From Pseudomonas sp. GV085 (GTDB taxonomy: Bacteria; Pseudomonadota; Gammaproteobacteria; Pseudomonadales; Pseudomonadaceae), in contig NZ_QAOV01000022.1 of the NCBI RefSeq assembly GCF_003050925.1, positions 1 through 61,106 of the forward strand: a stretch of 61,106 nucleotides of DNA, in the 5' to 3' direction. Below, one piece after another: positions 10,514 through 18,102 of the stretch. Within the stretch, counting starts at the first letter, position 1; each line of letters starts with the position of its first letter. The notes beneath the pieces were generated by a model. It was not told where the DNA came from. It saw only the letters and a list, made by a program, of their open reading frames with translations, and ran no database searches. The position numbers and the translations under genes were made by a program.

Positions 10514-11770
10514 ATGCCTGCTCCAGCCCTTCGCCTTTCCGACCGCCAGCTCAAGGCAGTCAAGGCAAAAGACAAGGATTACGTCCTCAGCGATGGTGAC
10601 GGCCTCCAGCTCCGAGTCAGGAGCAACGGCTCGATGCTGTGGAACTTCAACTACCGCGAGCCGGTAACCAAAAATCGCATCAATATGGGGCTGGGCACGT
10701 ACCCAGAGCTCTCACTAGCGAACGCCAGGAAAAAAGTGGTGGAAGCGCGCGAGCTGCTTGCACAAGGCATTGATCCCAAGGTGCAACGCAATGCACAGGA
10801 CGAAGCCAAACGAGCAGAGACGGAACATACGTTCGAGAACGTGGCCACCGCCTGGTTCGAGCTGAAGAAGGACTCCGTCACGCCGGCGTACGCCGAAGAC
10901 ATTTGGCGCTCGCTCACGCTGCATGTATTTCCAGACCTGAAAACAACGCCGCTCTCAAAAATCAGCGCACCGATGGTCATCGAACTGCTTCGCCCAATCG
11001 AGGCCAAAGGCAGCCTCGAGACAGTGAAGCGATTGAGCCAACGGCTCAACGAGATCATGACCTACGGGGTCAATTCAGGACTGATCTTTGCGAACCCTCT
11101 CAGCGGCATTCGCGCAGTGTTCAAGAAACCCAAGAAACAGAACATGGCCGCGCTACGACCCGATGAGCTTTCCGAGCTCATGATCGAAATCGCGAACGCC
11201 AGCATCAAGCGGATCACCCGCTGCCTGATCGAATGGCAACTGCACACTATGACCCGTCCTGCCGAAGCGGCTACCGCCCGATGGGTAGACATCGACTTTG
11301 ACAAACGCATCTGGACCATCCCGCCGGAGCGCATGAAGAAGCGTCGTCCGCACACCATCCCGCTGACCGAACAGGCACTCGCGTTACTGGAGGCGCTCAA
11401 GCCCCACAGCGGCCACAGGGAATACGTGTTCCCGGCAGATAGAAATCCGCGCACCCACACCAACAGCCAGACCGCCAACATGGCGTTGAAACGCATGGGC
11501 TTCCAGGACCGCTTGGTCAGCCACGGCATGCGCTCCATGGCCAGCACCATCCTGAACGAGCATGGGTGGGATCCGGAGCTGATCGAAGTCGCGCTGGCGC
11601 ATGTTGACAAGGACGAAGTCCGGAGTGCCTACAACCGAGCGGACTACATTGAACGCCGGAGACCGATGATGGCTTGGTGGAGCGAGCACATCCAGAAAGC
11701 GGCCACTGGCAACCTGTCGGCATCTGCGATCAATCAAACCAGAGACCACAACGTCGTGCCGATACGGTGA
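10514..11770 (+). CDS. int: P4-type tyrosine site-specific integrase
   Basis: A 418-residue integrase. It has an N-terminal DUF4102 arm-DNA-binding domain (about 5-90; GDGLQLRVRSNG, MGLGTYPELSLANARKK), a SAM-like core-binding domain (about 100-190) and a C-terminal catalytic domain. The catalytic set is visible: R of TRPAEAATARW, H and R of HGMRSM, H of LAHVDK and Y of SAYNRADY. I prefer the ATG at 10514, although the frame is open from 10403 through the arm sites. It sits directly next to its tmRNA attachment site, the usual order for ssrA islands. Confidence 0.93.
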   Translation: MPAPALRLSDRQLKAVKAKDKDYVLSDGDGLQLRVRSNGSMLWNFNYREPVTKNRINMGLGTYPELSLANARKKVVEARELLAQGIDPKVQRNAQDEAKRAETEHTFENVATAWFELKKDSVTPAYAEDIWRSLTLHVFPDLKTTPLSKISAPMVIELLRPIEAKGSLETVKRLSQRLNEIMTYGVNSGLIFANPLSGIRAVFKKPKKQNMAALRPDELSELMIEIANASIKRITRCLIEWQLHTMTRPAEAATARWVDIDFDKRIWTIPPERMKKRRPHTIPLTEQALALLEALKPHSGHREYVFPADRNPRTHTNSQTANMALKRMGFQDRLVSHGMRSMASTILNEHGWDPELIEVALAHVDKDEVRSAYNRADYIERRRPMMAWWSEHIQKAATGNLSASAINQTRDHNVVPIR

Positions 11771-11830
11771 GCGCTCACGGAGGCCGCCATTAACCGAAAA
11801 TGCCTCCCCAGATGGAGTGATGGTTGATTT

Positions 11831-11857
11831 GGCGACAGCGGCGACAGCGGCGACAAC
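11831..11857 (+). repeat. Three tandem 9-bp repeats GGCGACAGC
   Basis: GGCGACAGC, GGCGACAGC and GGCGACAAC follow each other after TTT. An inverted copy of the whole block lies at 14028-14054, just outside the right attachment repeat. Further GGCGAC copies occur near 11883-11911. The role is unknown. Confidence 0.7.
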
Positions 11858-12007
11858 CAGCGTAATACCTGGCCTGCAGCATGGCGACAGAGGTGGCGAC
11901 TGTCGCCGTTGCAAGCCTCCCTCTTGGGGCTTTCTCGGCCAAGCCCACGCGAGCGGGAAGGCTCCGCATTCCCACTCGCATGGGCTCTGCGTAATTACAT
12001 CTCACTT

Positions 12008-12076
12008 GACCATCTAATTGCATTGCCACTGACCAGTCATCTGCATTCGCGCTGACCAGCCGTTTGCAGTTGATGG
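12008..12076. repeat. Three tandem 23-bp repeats, IS21-end-like
   Basis: Units start with GACCA at 12008, 12031 and 12054, exactly 23 bp apart. Each carries a TTGCA or CTGCA box at the same offset. Multiple short terminal repeats of this kind are typical of IS21-family ends, so this may be an orphan IS end. No transposase is left. Confidence 0.6.
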
Positions 12077-12136
12077 GTGTCAGCGGGTGCCACTCAGCGC
12101 GAGTGCGTCAGCCAAGCACTGAAGGACTGCAACCGA

Positions 12137-12318
12137 CCGATTCTGTTGAAAAAGTCGCTCTGCCCAAACTGCCTGATCATTGACTGGTTAAAACGCCTTT
12201 TTTGCACGCTGCTACGTGAAATCCGAGTCCGGATGCCTCTGCCAAATGTAAAAATTTCAATCTCGGACGCGTACTTTTCTGATGCGCAAACCATGGCCGA
12301 CTTTTTCAACAGAATCGG
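12137..12318. mobile_element. 182-bp MITE-like element with 21-bp terminal inverted repeats
   Basis: The left end CCGATTCTGTTGAAAAAGTC(G) at 12137-12157 is the perfect inverse of 12298-12318. The interior has no gene. Ends of the form TTCTGTTGAAAAAGTC occur on several IS groups, so this is probably a non-autonomous derivative. I cannot assign the parent family. Confidence 0.8.
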
Positions 12319-12674
12319 CCAAAAGCAGATGGTGGGTGCCCGAGCAGCATTTTGCTAGCTTCGGCAGGCAGCATAAGATCAAAGCGGCTGTTTGAAAGAA
12401 TAAGCTTGCACCATTTTTCACCCCAGACAATTGGGTTTGTGACCACCGTTACTATTGTTGCTCTGCCCGGCCGGCGCCCCCCCACTCCCCACTGCTGAAC
12501 ACCTCACGGAAAGGAACTTGTTGTCATACCACATAATCGTCACCTCCCGTCTTCTTCGCAAACACCGCATCCTAGGGCGGTAGCACACGTTCGCGACGGA
12601 TTGTTATCCACCAAGTACATGCACCATCTGGTACCTGTTTATGGTATATCTCGCTAATCTAAACAGGTGCAACT

Positions 12675-13391
12675 ATGACGAAACCAACTCCGCTCCGAAA
12701 GAAAGACATCCTAGACAAGCTGGCCTACTCGATGCAAAGGTACCAGGAGTTGATGAATGTGCTCTTTGAGGCCAAGAGGGAGTCCAAGGATCCTGCATTT
12801 TTGGTGCACGCCTGCGCCGATATCGTTTCGAATGTGCGGGAATGCTTTGATTACCTGGCTCAGGATATCGTTGAGTGCCACATTATTCCGTTCACATCGA
12901 ATAATAAACTCAAGCAAGCTCACGCAGTTGGTAAATTGAAGGCCTACTTTCCCTATTACGAGGCTCAATTGAAGAGGTCCGACTCTCCCTTTTTTGACCT
13001 AAACACGACTAATGCACCGCTTTACCAATCCCTATTGCATTTCACACAATCCATTGCAATAAATGCAGTCATTCCGAAAACGTCATTTTCATATAGTCTG
13101 TTTCTAGATGTGAAGGATATGGTTAACAAGAAAAAACACGATAAACTCATTGCCGTGGTCTCGGAGGCTGATCGTGAGTACCTTATTGAAAATGGCTCGA
13201 TGAAAATGCTGTTGCCCCTGAGCGGTCAATCCGGGTGGTCACACTTCTTTGTCGAACCCGGCACAATGGTTCAAAAGGCAGCTGAATACAGGTTTTCCTT
13301 CAATGAGCAGGAAGTCGGCAAGTTCTGCTTGTTCGCAACGAAGGCCACTGAGCTTGTCATCGGTGACCTATATCAGACCTATTTCGCCTGA
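12675..13391 (+). CDS. Islet cargo protein of unknown function
   Basis: A 238-residue soluble protein starting at ATG 12675 after a weak CAGGTG element. The sequence is helical in the first 80 residues (HACADIVSNVRECFDYLAQD) and mixed later (SGWSHFFVEPG). It has no signal peptide, membrane segment or motif that I recognise. Codon use is more AT-rich than in the flanking core genes, which fits a transferred gene. As the only cargo of an ssrA element it could be a defence or fitness gene, but nothing in the sequence shows that. Confidence 0.8.
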   Translation: MTKPTPLRKKDILDKLAYSMQRYQELMNVLFEAKRESKDPAFLVHACADIVSNVRECFDYLAQDIVECHIIPFTSNNKLKQAHAVGKLKAYFPYYEAQLKRSDSPFFDLNTTNAPLYQSLLHFTQSIAINAVIPKTSFSYSLFLDVKDMVNKKKHDKLIAVVSEADREYLIENGSMKMLLPLSGQSGWSHFFVEPGTMVQKAAEYRFSFNEQEVGKFCLFATKATELVIGDLYQTYFA

Positions 13392-13520
13392 TCTCGGCCT
13401 ACTAGCTTCACTGAGTGTTACGGAAGACGGAACGGAGTATTTATGCTGAATCAGCAGCTAGTGACCACGATTGGCTGGTTTTCACTCCAAAGCGGTCGCC
13501 TTTGACCGGCAGCTTCTGGC

Positions 13521-13681
13521 CCAGGCTGTGTGAAAACGTTTTAGAGCAAATTTGAAAGTCAGAATCTGAGCAAGAATCGCGTTCCTACGTAAATTTTCGG
13601 TCTGCTGACCAACCAACAATCGGCAGATTTTACGTAGCAACGCAGACGTCAAAACAGTGAATGCGTTTTCACACAGCCTGG
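13521..13681 (+). mobile_element. 161-bp MITE-like element, copy 1
   Basis: Perfect 18-bp terminal inverted repeats: CCAGGCTGTGTGAAAACG at 13521-13538 and its inverse at 13664-13681. Internal landmarks are CTACGTAAATTT and TTTTACGTAGCAACGCAG. The same element, inverted, lies at 24641-24806. It has no coding capacity, so it needs a transposase from elsewhere. Confidence 0.88.
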
Positions 13682-13787
13682 ACCGATCTCTGCCTGTCGC
13701 CACTGGCAGCTATGGGCAGTTCACTGCCAATCATGGTTCCGAAGCGTGCTGGTCAGATCGAATGCAAACGGGTGCTCAAGTGGAGTG

Positions 13788-13809
13788 CAGTATTCCAATT
13801 GGTATTCCA
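13788..13809. promoter_or_regulatory. Integrase arm-type sites, right end
   Basis: CAGTATTCCA and TGGTATTCCA, 12 bp apart, lie about 70 bp inside the right attachment repeat. They match the motif repeated at 10439-10490. Confidence 0.6.
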
Positions 13810-13862
13810 ACTAAAAATAAAAACAAAAATTAATGCTATAAATCAATATCTTACTGAGCGGA

Positions 13863-14017
13863 TTCAAATTACCCCGGCCACCACTTCATCATCTAAAGAC
13901 GTCCACGGACGTCTTTTTTTGTGCCCGAAATCCAGTGAAATCAAGGGTTTGAGCGCTACTGGGCTCCATAGATCGTTTTTGAGTTCCAGTCGATTTGGTA
14001 TTCCCAGTGGTATTCCC
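13863..14017 (+). repeat. Right attachment repeat (attR)
   Basis: A near copy of 10304-10460 starting with TTCAAATTACCCCGGCCACCA, where ssrA has TTCAAATCCCCCCGGCTCCACCA. It includes the ssrA terminator and two TGGTATTCCC motifs (13996, 14008). The left half differs from ssrA because it came from the element. The two final motifs show that the repeat extends past the core, as when one element inserted beside another of the same kind. Confidence 0.9.
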
Positions 14018-14027
14018 GGCCACGGGG

Positions 14028-14054
14028 CTTGTCGCCGGTGTCGCCGCTGTCGCC
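14028..14054 (-). repeat. Inverted copy of the GGCGACAGC triple repeat
   Basis: On the minus strand this reads TTTGGCGACAGCGGCGACAC and continues with a third unit, matching 11828-11857 with few changes. The pair frames the right part of the islet. Confidence 0.65.
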
Positions 14055-14170
14055 AAAAACCAAGGGAACGGCCCCCTCACCGGAGAACTGATTGAACAGC
14101 TGCGCGAGGAAGGCGCCGAACTGTTCTTCCTGGACAACAGGCTGTGTTTTCGCCCCAATACCGAAGCGCG
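14028..14170 (+). pseudogene. Possible remnant of an island gene (TubC-N-like segment)
   Basis: The frame encodes GPLTGELIEQLREEGAELFF and a little more. This resembles the short helical segment (LTPELIEQLREHKPEL type) found at the N-terminus of some P4-island primase-like and docking proteins. There is no intact start or continuation; the frame runs into the IS630 remnant. This is a weak assignment from pattern only. Confidence 0.3.
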
Positions 14171-14455
14171 TTATCCACCCACGACCATCGGCAACACCTT
14201 CGGCAATCCGCTGCGAGGAAGATCCTCCAACCCATCGATACCGGACGCCAAGTAACGGCTACGCCACTTGAACACTACCGGTGCCGAGATGTTCAGCCGG
14301 AAGCTGATTTCCTTGGGGGAGAGTCCGCTTTCCAGTAACAGCAGAATCGAAGCCCGGGTGACACTTCTATACGGCAGAAGTCCGGAACGGGCGATTTTCT
14401 TCAGTCACTCGCGGTCTTCGTCCAATAGTAAAAAGTTGATTGCCTTTCTGGCCAT
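14171..14455 (-). pseudogene. IS630-family transposase, N-terminal remnant
   Basis: From the ATG at 14455 the frame reads MARKAINFLLLDEDRE, then an in-frame TGA where a Trp codon is expected. It resumes as the helix-turn-helix segment SGLSPKEISFRLNISAPVVF and KWRSRYLASGIDGLEDLPR. That is the N-terminal domain of IS630/Tc1-like transposases. It ends at 14171 without the DDE catalytic domain, so it is both truncated and interrupted. Confidence 0.75.
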
Positions 14456-14487
14456 GAAGCCTCCTGGGTTAAATCATTCAAGTCTGT

Positions 14488-15096
14488 TTATTTGCTGGCT
14501 GAAGCCATCAGCACGCCAAAGCAAAAGAAGGTGATACCCGACAGTTTACCGACAATCCTGGCGCCCTTGTTCGTGGAGAGCCAGCCTCTTGCGCCGTTGG
14601 CCATGAGGGCATATCCGGTATGAACCAGTACGACGAGCAAGCTATAGGACGACACCAGCAAGAAGAACTGGCTGTAGTAGTTACCCTCCGGTTTGATGAA
14701 CTGAGGGAATACTGCGAGAAAGAAGAAACCGGCCTTGGGGTTCAGCAACTGGATCGACAACGCCTCGACGAATCGACGCCACGGACGCGACGAAGTGACT
14801 TTGAGTTCGGGGATAAAACTCTTTGTACGCCACATCTTGATCCCCAGGTACAACAAGTACAGTGCGCCGATGTATTTGAGAATGGTGAACGCAGTTGCCG
14901 AGGCGGCCAGGATCAACCCTACGCTACTGGCGGAAATACCCGCCACGACAAAAGCGCCCAACGCGATACCGAAGATGCCGGGCAGCGAACCGGTCCAGCC
15001 GTGACGCAGCGAGTTGGAAATCGTCAGCACCACCCCAGGACCGGGGCTGAGCACAGTCAGGGTTGCCAGAATTAGAAACAGTCCGTAACTAGCCAT
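14488..15096 (-). CDS. LysE/RhtB-family amino-acid exporter
   Basis: A 202-residue inner-membrane protein with about six hydrophobic segments and the family signature LSPGPGVVLTISNSLRHG near the N-terminus. The NPKAGFFFLAVFPQF motif lies in the middle. LysE/RhtB proteins export amino acids such as threonine, homoserine or lysine; the substrate cannot be read here. The gene is intact, although its neighbours on both sides are broken mobile or peptidase genes. Confidence 0.9.
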   Translation of the reverse strand: MASYGLFLILATLTVLSPGPGVVLTISNSLRHGWTGSLPGIFGIALGAFVVAGISASSVGLILAASATAFTILKYIGALYLLYLGIKMWRTKSFIPELKVTSSRPWRRFVEALSIQLLNPKAGFFFLAVFPQFIKPEGNYYSQFFLLVSSYSLLVVLVHTGYALMANGARGWLSTNKGARIVGKLSGITFFCFGVLMASASK

Positions 15097-15452
15097 GAAT
15101 CACTCCACTAGGCAGGGCACTCAGAAGACTCTGTGTAGCCCAAACGATGTACTTGCTTAACAAACCCGTGAACAACAACCCGGCGCCGGTGACATAGAGG
15201 CAGGGCTGAATGTGCTTGTAGTAATTCCACACGCGCTCACTGCTCAGGACCTGAATGCATGTCGCGCCATCCAGTGGCATCACGGGCAGCATGTTGACCA
15301 CACAGAGGAATAGATTGAGAGACGCGCAGGTCTCCAGAAACGCGACCAACCAACACCAAATACAGCAAGGTATCTGCGGGCAGACAAAGGCCTAATATTG
15401 ACGCGGCTCGCATCGAGGCCCGATCAGCAGTATGGGTGTTTTTGACTGACAT
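15089..15452 (-). pseudogene. Truncated, frameshifted M50-type membrane peptidase
   Basis: The 15089-15349 frame encodes NLFLCVVNMLPVMPLDGA, close to the NLLPIPPLDG metal-binding motif in the last transmembrane segment of site-2 proteases. A start at 15452 in another frame runs into the same region, which suggests a frameshift near 15350. The HExxH half is absent. It overlaps the lysE start by 8 bases. I consider it a decayed gene end. Confidence 0.5.
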
Positions 15453-15555
15453 TGGATCAACGGCCGGCGAGACAAAGTGCGGCCTTTAGATTGGCGTGAA
15501 GCGAGAACGCTGACAAACGCTTTAATTGCACCTCGGATGTGACTAAATTAGACAC

Positions 15556-16458
15556 ATGATTTCCGACCTCCCCCCCTTGAACGCCGTCCGGGCCTTCGCC
15601 GCTGCCGCTCGTCATCAGAGCTTCAGCCGTGCGGCCGAAGAACTGCATGTCAGCCACAGCGCCGTCAGCCGTCATATAAAGCTGCTCGAAGAACACCTGG
15701 GGGTGTTGCTTTTCGAGCGTCGAACCCGGCAATCCTTGCTCACGCCGGCCGGCCAGACGTTTTATGAGCAAGTCAGCGTGGCCCTGGCGCAGATCGCCAA
15801 CGCCGCCACCGCCCTGACCCGGGGCGCTTCGCTGCGCAAGGTGACCATCAACGTGCGCCCATCCTTTGCGGTGCGATGGCTGATCCCGCGACTGCCGAAC
15901 TTCATGGCGCTGTATCCGGATATCCAGCCCGAAGTGGTCACCAGCACCCTGCCACCGGATCAATCGCGGGAGACATTCGACGTGGTAATCCGCCGTGGAC
16001 AGTCCGGATGGTCGTCCAATGTTCAACCACAAATATTGCTGGAAGATGACTTGGTGCTGGTCGCAGCACCGTCGCTGCTGCAAAGCGTGCCATTAAACAG
16101 CGCCCACGATCTGGTCCACCACACACTGTTGTCAGGCAGAACCCGCAGCAGCGACTGGCAAAACTGGGTCGAGCACGCTGGCATCGCTCAATTGCGCAAT
16201 CAGCCGATCCTGCAATTCGATCACATGCACCTGGTGTTGCAGGCCGCCGTCGATGGCCTCGGCGTGGCCCTGTGCCCGGCGTCACTGCTGGGCAAGGACT
16301 TGTCCACTAGGCGCCTGATCTGCCCGTTTCCCTCCTTGCGCCTGCCATTGACCCGCTATTACTACGGCGTCTCCCAGGAGGCGGCGGCTGAAACGCAGGT
16401 CTTTATCGACTGGATGTTTTCCCATATCCATCAGGACGCGACAGCCCGCACGTTATGA
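15556..16458 (+). CDS. LysR-family regulator, GcvA/AmpR-like
   Basis: A 300-residue LTTR with the N-terminal winged helix-turn-helix (LPPLNAVRAFAAAARHQSFS, then AAEELHVSHSAVSRHIKLLE, residues 6-65) and a type-2 periplasmic-binding-like effector domain (about 92-295). The LPPLNAVRAFAAAARH opening is typical of the GcvA/AmpR/TrpI subgroup. The neighbouring genes are fragments, so the target is unclear; it could act on the 17-21 kb cluster or on distant genes. Confidence 0.9.
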   Translation: MISDLPPLNAVRAFAAAARHQSFSRAAEELHVSHSAVSRHIKLLEEHLGVLLFERRTRQSLLTPAGQTFYEQVSVALAQIANAATALTRGASLRKVTINVRPSFAVRWLIPRLPNFMALYPDIQPEVVTSTLPPDQSRETFDVVIRRGQSGWSSNVQPQILLEDDLVLVAAPSLLQSVPLNSAHDLVHHTLLSGRTRSSDWQNWVEHAGIAQLRNQPILQFDHMHLVLQAAVDGLGVALCPASLLGKDLSTRRLICPFPSLRLPLTRYYYGVSQEAAAETQVFIDWMFSHIHQDATARTL

Positions 16459-16479
16459 ACTTCAGCCGAACCCTGATCA

Positions 16480-16770
16480 TTGGCAACTCTGGCTCAGAAT
16501 ACAGCCCCCACGCCACCAGAACCACGGGAGACCGTGCTCCCCACCCGCGAAACGCTGCATAAACAAGAGCTGAAGGGTTTTCATGAACTGCGAGCAGCCT
16601 ACGCCTGCGAGCGTTACGAGCAGCTCACGGGCTACGCCGCACCGATTAATGGTGGCCACTGCTATCTCATTGACCGCAACCTTGATCAACAGGCGCGGCA
16701 ACAGATCAGCCTTGAGCTCGGGCATAACCGGATCGATGTAGTTTCCGCCTACATTGGAGGCAGAGCGTGA
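16480..16770 (+). pseudogene. C-terminal fragment of a tyrosine integrase
   Basis: The frame encodes FHELRAAYACERYEQLTG and ISLELGHNRIDVVSAYIGG, which supply the H..R and H...Y catalytic boxes of the tyrosine-recombinase C-terminus. The N-terminal two thirds are missing, and only a TTG opens the frame (16480). It overlaps the next small gene at GTGA. It is a scar of another integrative element. Confidence 0.65.
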
Positions 16771-17060
16771 GTAAGCCCTTCGATATGGCGCTGTTCCTGA
16801 GCGGCGTCCTGACCGGCTCGAAGGTCACCCAGCAACGACACCTACGCCAAGCCCGAGCCACGCAAGCGGCCATTCAAAAACGATGGCAACGCGATAATCC
16901 CTGGACCTGGCAGCTCAAGCATGTGCGCTGGTTTTTCACTCAGCACCTAAAAGACCATTCCGCCGCCACCCGGTATTACTGTTGGCTCACGGCCCTATTG
17001 GTCTGGAAGCGATTAGGTAACAACCAAGAATTGCTGATCCGACGCTCGAATCATGAGTAG
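16767..17060 (+). CDS. Small protein coupled to an integrase fragment
   Basis: A 97-residue basic protein (MSKPFDMALFLSGVLTGSKV...WQRDNPWTWQLKHVRWFF) starting at GTG 16767 in a GTGA overlap with the integrase fragment. It is rich in Trp, Arg and His, with no membrane segment or known motif. The overlap suggests an accessory recombination partner of the lost integrase; this is inference. It may no longer be functional. Confidence 0.55.
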   Translation: MSKPFDMALFLSGVLTGSKVTQQRHLRQARATQAAIQKRWQRDNPWTWQLKHVRWFFTQHLKDHSAATRYYCWLTALLVWKRLGNNQELLIRRSNHE

Positions 17061-17262
17061 GCAGCCATCCAGGCTCACTTGTCCGCTACCCGAAAAGTAC
17101 TGACATCTGGCTTTTTTATGGTTGATTGGATGCCTGACAGAAGTTGCCCGGAGATCCTCTGATCATTTCCGGATCTCAACAAATCATGTCTGCTTACAAA
17201 CAGTTATTAGTGGAAGGCTGATATAGCCTATTGCCTCCTAATACGTGAGAGTTTATTTCATC

Positions 17263-18102
17263 ATGCAAAAACTAATTATTACTGCTGCCGTAAATGGGGG
17301 GATTACGCCCCGCAGTAAGAATGGTGCGGTGCCATATTCGCCCGAGGAAATTGCCGAGTCCGTTGTCCAGTGCTGGGATGCCGGAGCCAGTATTGCTCAT
17401 ATACATGCCCGTAATGCGCAGGGAAGGCCCAGTTATGAACGACATGTTTGGGGAGAGATTGTCGAACGGGTGCGTGCCCGCTGCGACATTATTCTGAATT
17501 TGAGCACCTCCGGTTTGAATCTTCCCCATGGGGCACCTGAAGAGCAAGCCTGGAATCATCTGGTATATCAGCCCGAGATTGCCTCGTTCAACTGTGGCTC
17601 GGTCAACCATGGTGATAAACCGTTCATAAACTCCCCCGCTCTGGCAAAAAAACTAGCTGCCGATCTGGTGCGCTATCAAGTTCAACCTGAAGTAGAAATT
17701 TATCATTCGGGCGTTATCAATGAAGCCTTGACCCTGTTCAAGCAGGGCTTTCTGAAGTCGCCACTTATTTTTGCCTTCGCAATGGGTATCCACGGCGGGG
17801 TGACGGCCACCTGCAAAAACTTGCTAAATCTAATTGATAACTTACCGGAAAATAGTATTTGGTCCGCACTGGGTATTGGTCAGGATCAATTGCCGGTGAA
17901 TATGCATACTATTTTGCTCGGTGGGCATGTGCGTACCGGCTTGGAAGACAATGTTTATTACCGCAAGGGAGAATTGGCCACTGGCAGCGCGCAACTGGTA
18001 GCGCGCATCGTGCGGCTATCGCGGGAATTGGGACGGGAAATCGCGACCCCTGCCGAGGCACGTGAGTTAATGGGCTTACCTACCGGCTTCAGCTCGCGAT
18101 GA
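17263..18102 (+). CDS. BKACE-family beta-keto acid cleavage enzyme
   Basis: A 279-residue TIM-barrel protein of the 3-keto-5-aminohexanoate cleavage (BKACE, DUF849) family. Known members convert a beta-keto acid and acetyl-CoA into acetoacetate and a shortened acyl-CoA, using zinc. The metal ligands H46 and H48 (IAHIHAR) and the S82 region (NLSTSG) fall at the same numbers as in the characterised Kce enzyme, and E228 (VRTGLED) matches its glutamate ligand. I start at ATG 17263, not the upstream GTG. It is the first gene of a cluster and overlaps the HemB paralogue by ATGA. The substrate is not readable. Confidence 0.93.
   Translation: MQKLIITAAVNGGITPRSKNGAVPYSPEEIAESVVQCWDAGASIAHIHARNAQGRPSYERHVWGEIVERVRARCDIILNLSTSGLNLPHGAPEEQAWNHLVYQPEIASFNCGSVNHGDKPFINSPALAKKLAADLVRYQVQPEVEIYHSGVINEALTLFKQGFLKSPLIFAFAMGIHGGVTATCKNLLNLIDNLPENSIWSALGIGQDQLPVNMHTILLGGHVRTGLEDNVYYRKGELATGSAQLVARIVRLSRELGREIATPAEARELMGLPTGFSSR

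Larger units (their letters stand above)
11771..12674. other. Gene-poor 0.9-kb stretch of the islet
   Basis: I see no convincing gene here. The stretch holds the GGCGAC repeats (11831), three 23-bp repeats (12008-12076), a 182-bp MITE-like element (12137-12318) and an AT-rich lead-in to the cargo gene. It looks like the scar of several insertions and deletions. Confidence 0.6.
10321..13924 (+). mobile_element. 3.6-kb P4-integrase element integrated in ssrA
   Basis: The element is bounded by identical 47-bp attachment cores at 10321-10367 and 13878-13924, with the integrase next to the left end. It carries the integrase (10514-11770), one cargo gene (12675-13391), two different MITE-like sequences and short repeats. 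No replication, transfer or packaging genes are visible, so it is either a minimal genomic islet or a heavily reduced one. Confidence 0.88.

Noticed and set aside
12008..12076. CRISPR-like array
   Set aside because: The three 23-bp units are directly tandem with no spacers and no cas gene is near.
12094..12309. 71-codon open frame on the minus strand
   Set aside because: It lies almost entirely inside a MITE-like element and includes its terminal repeats.
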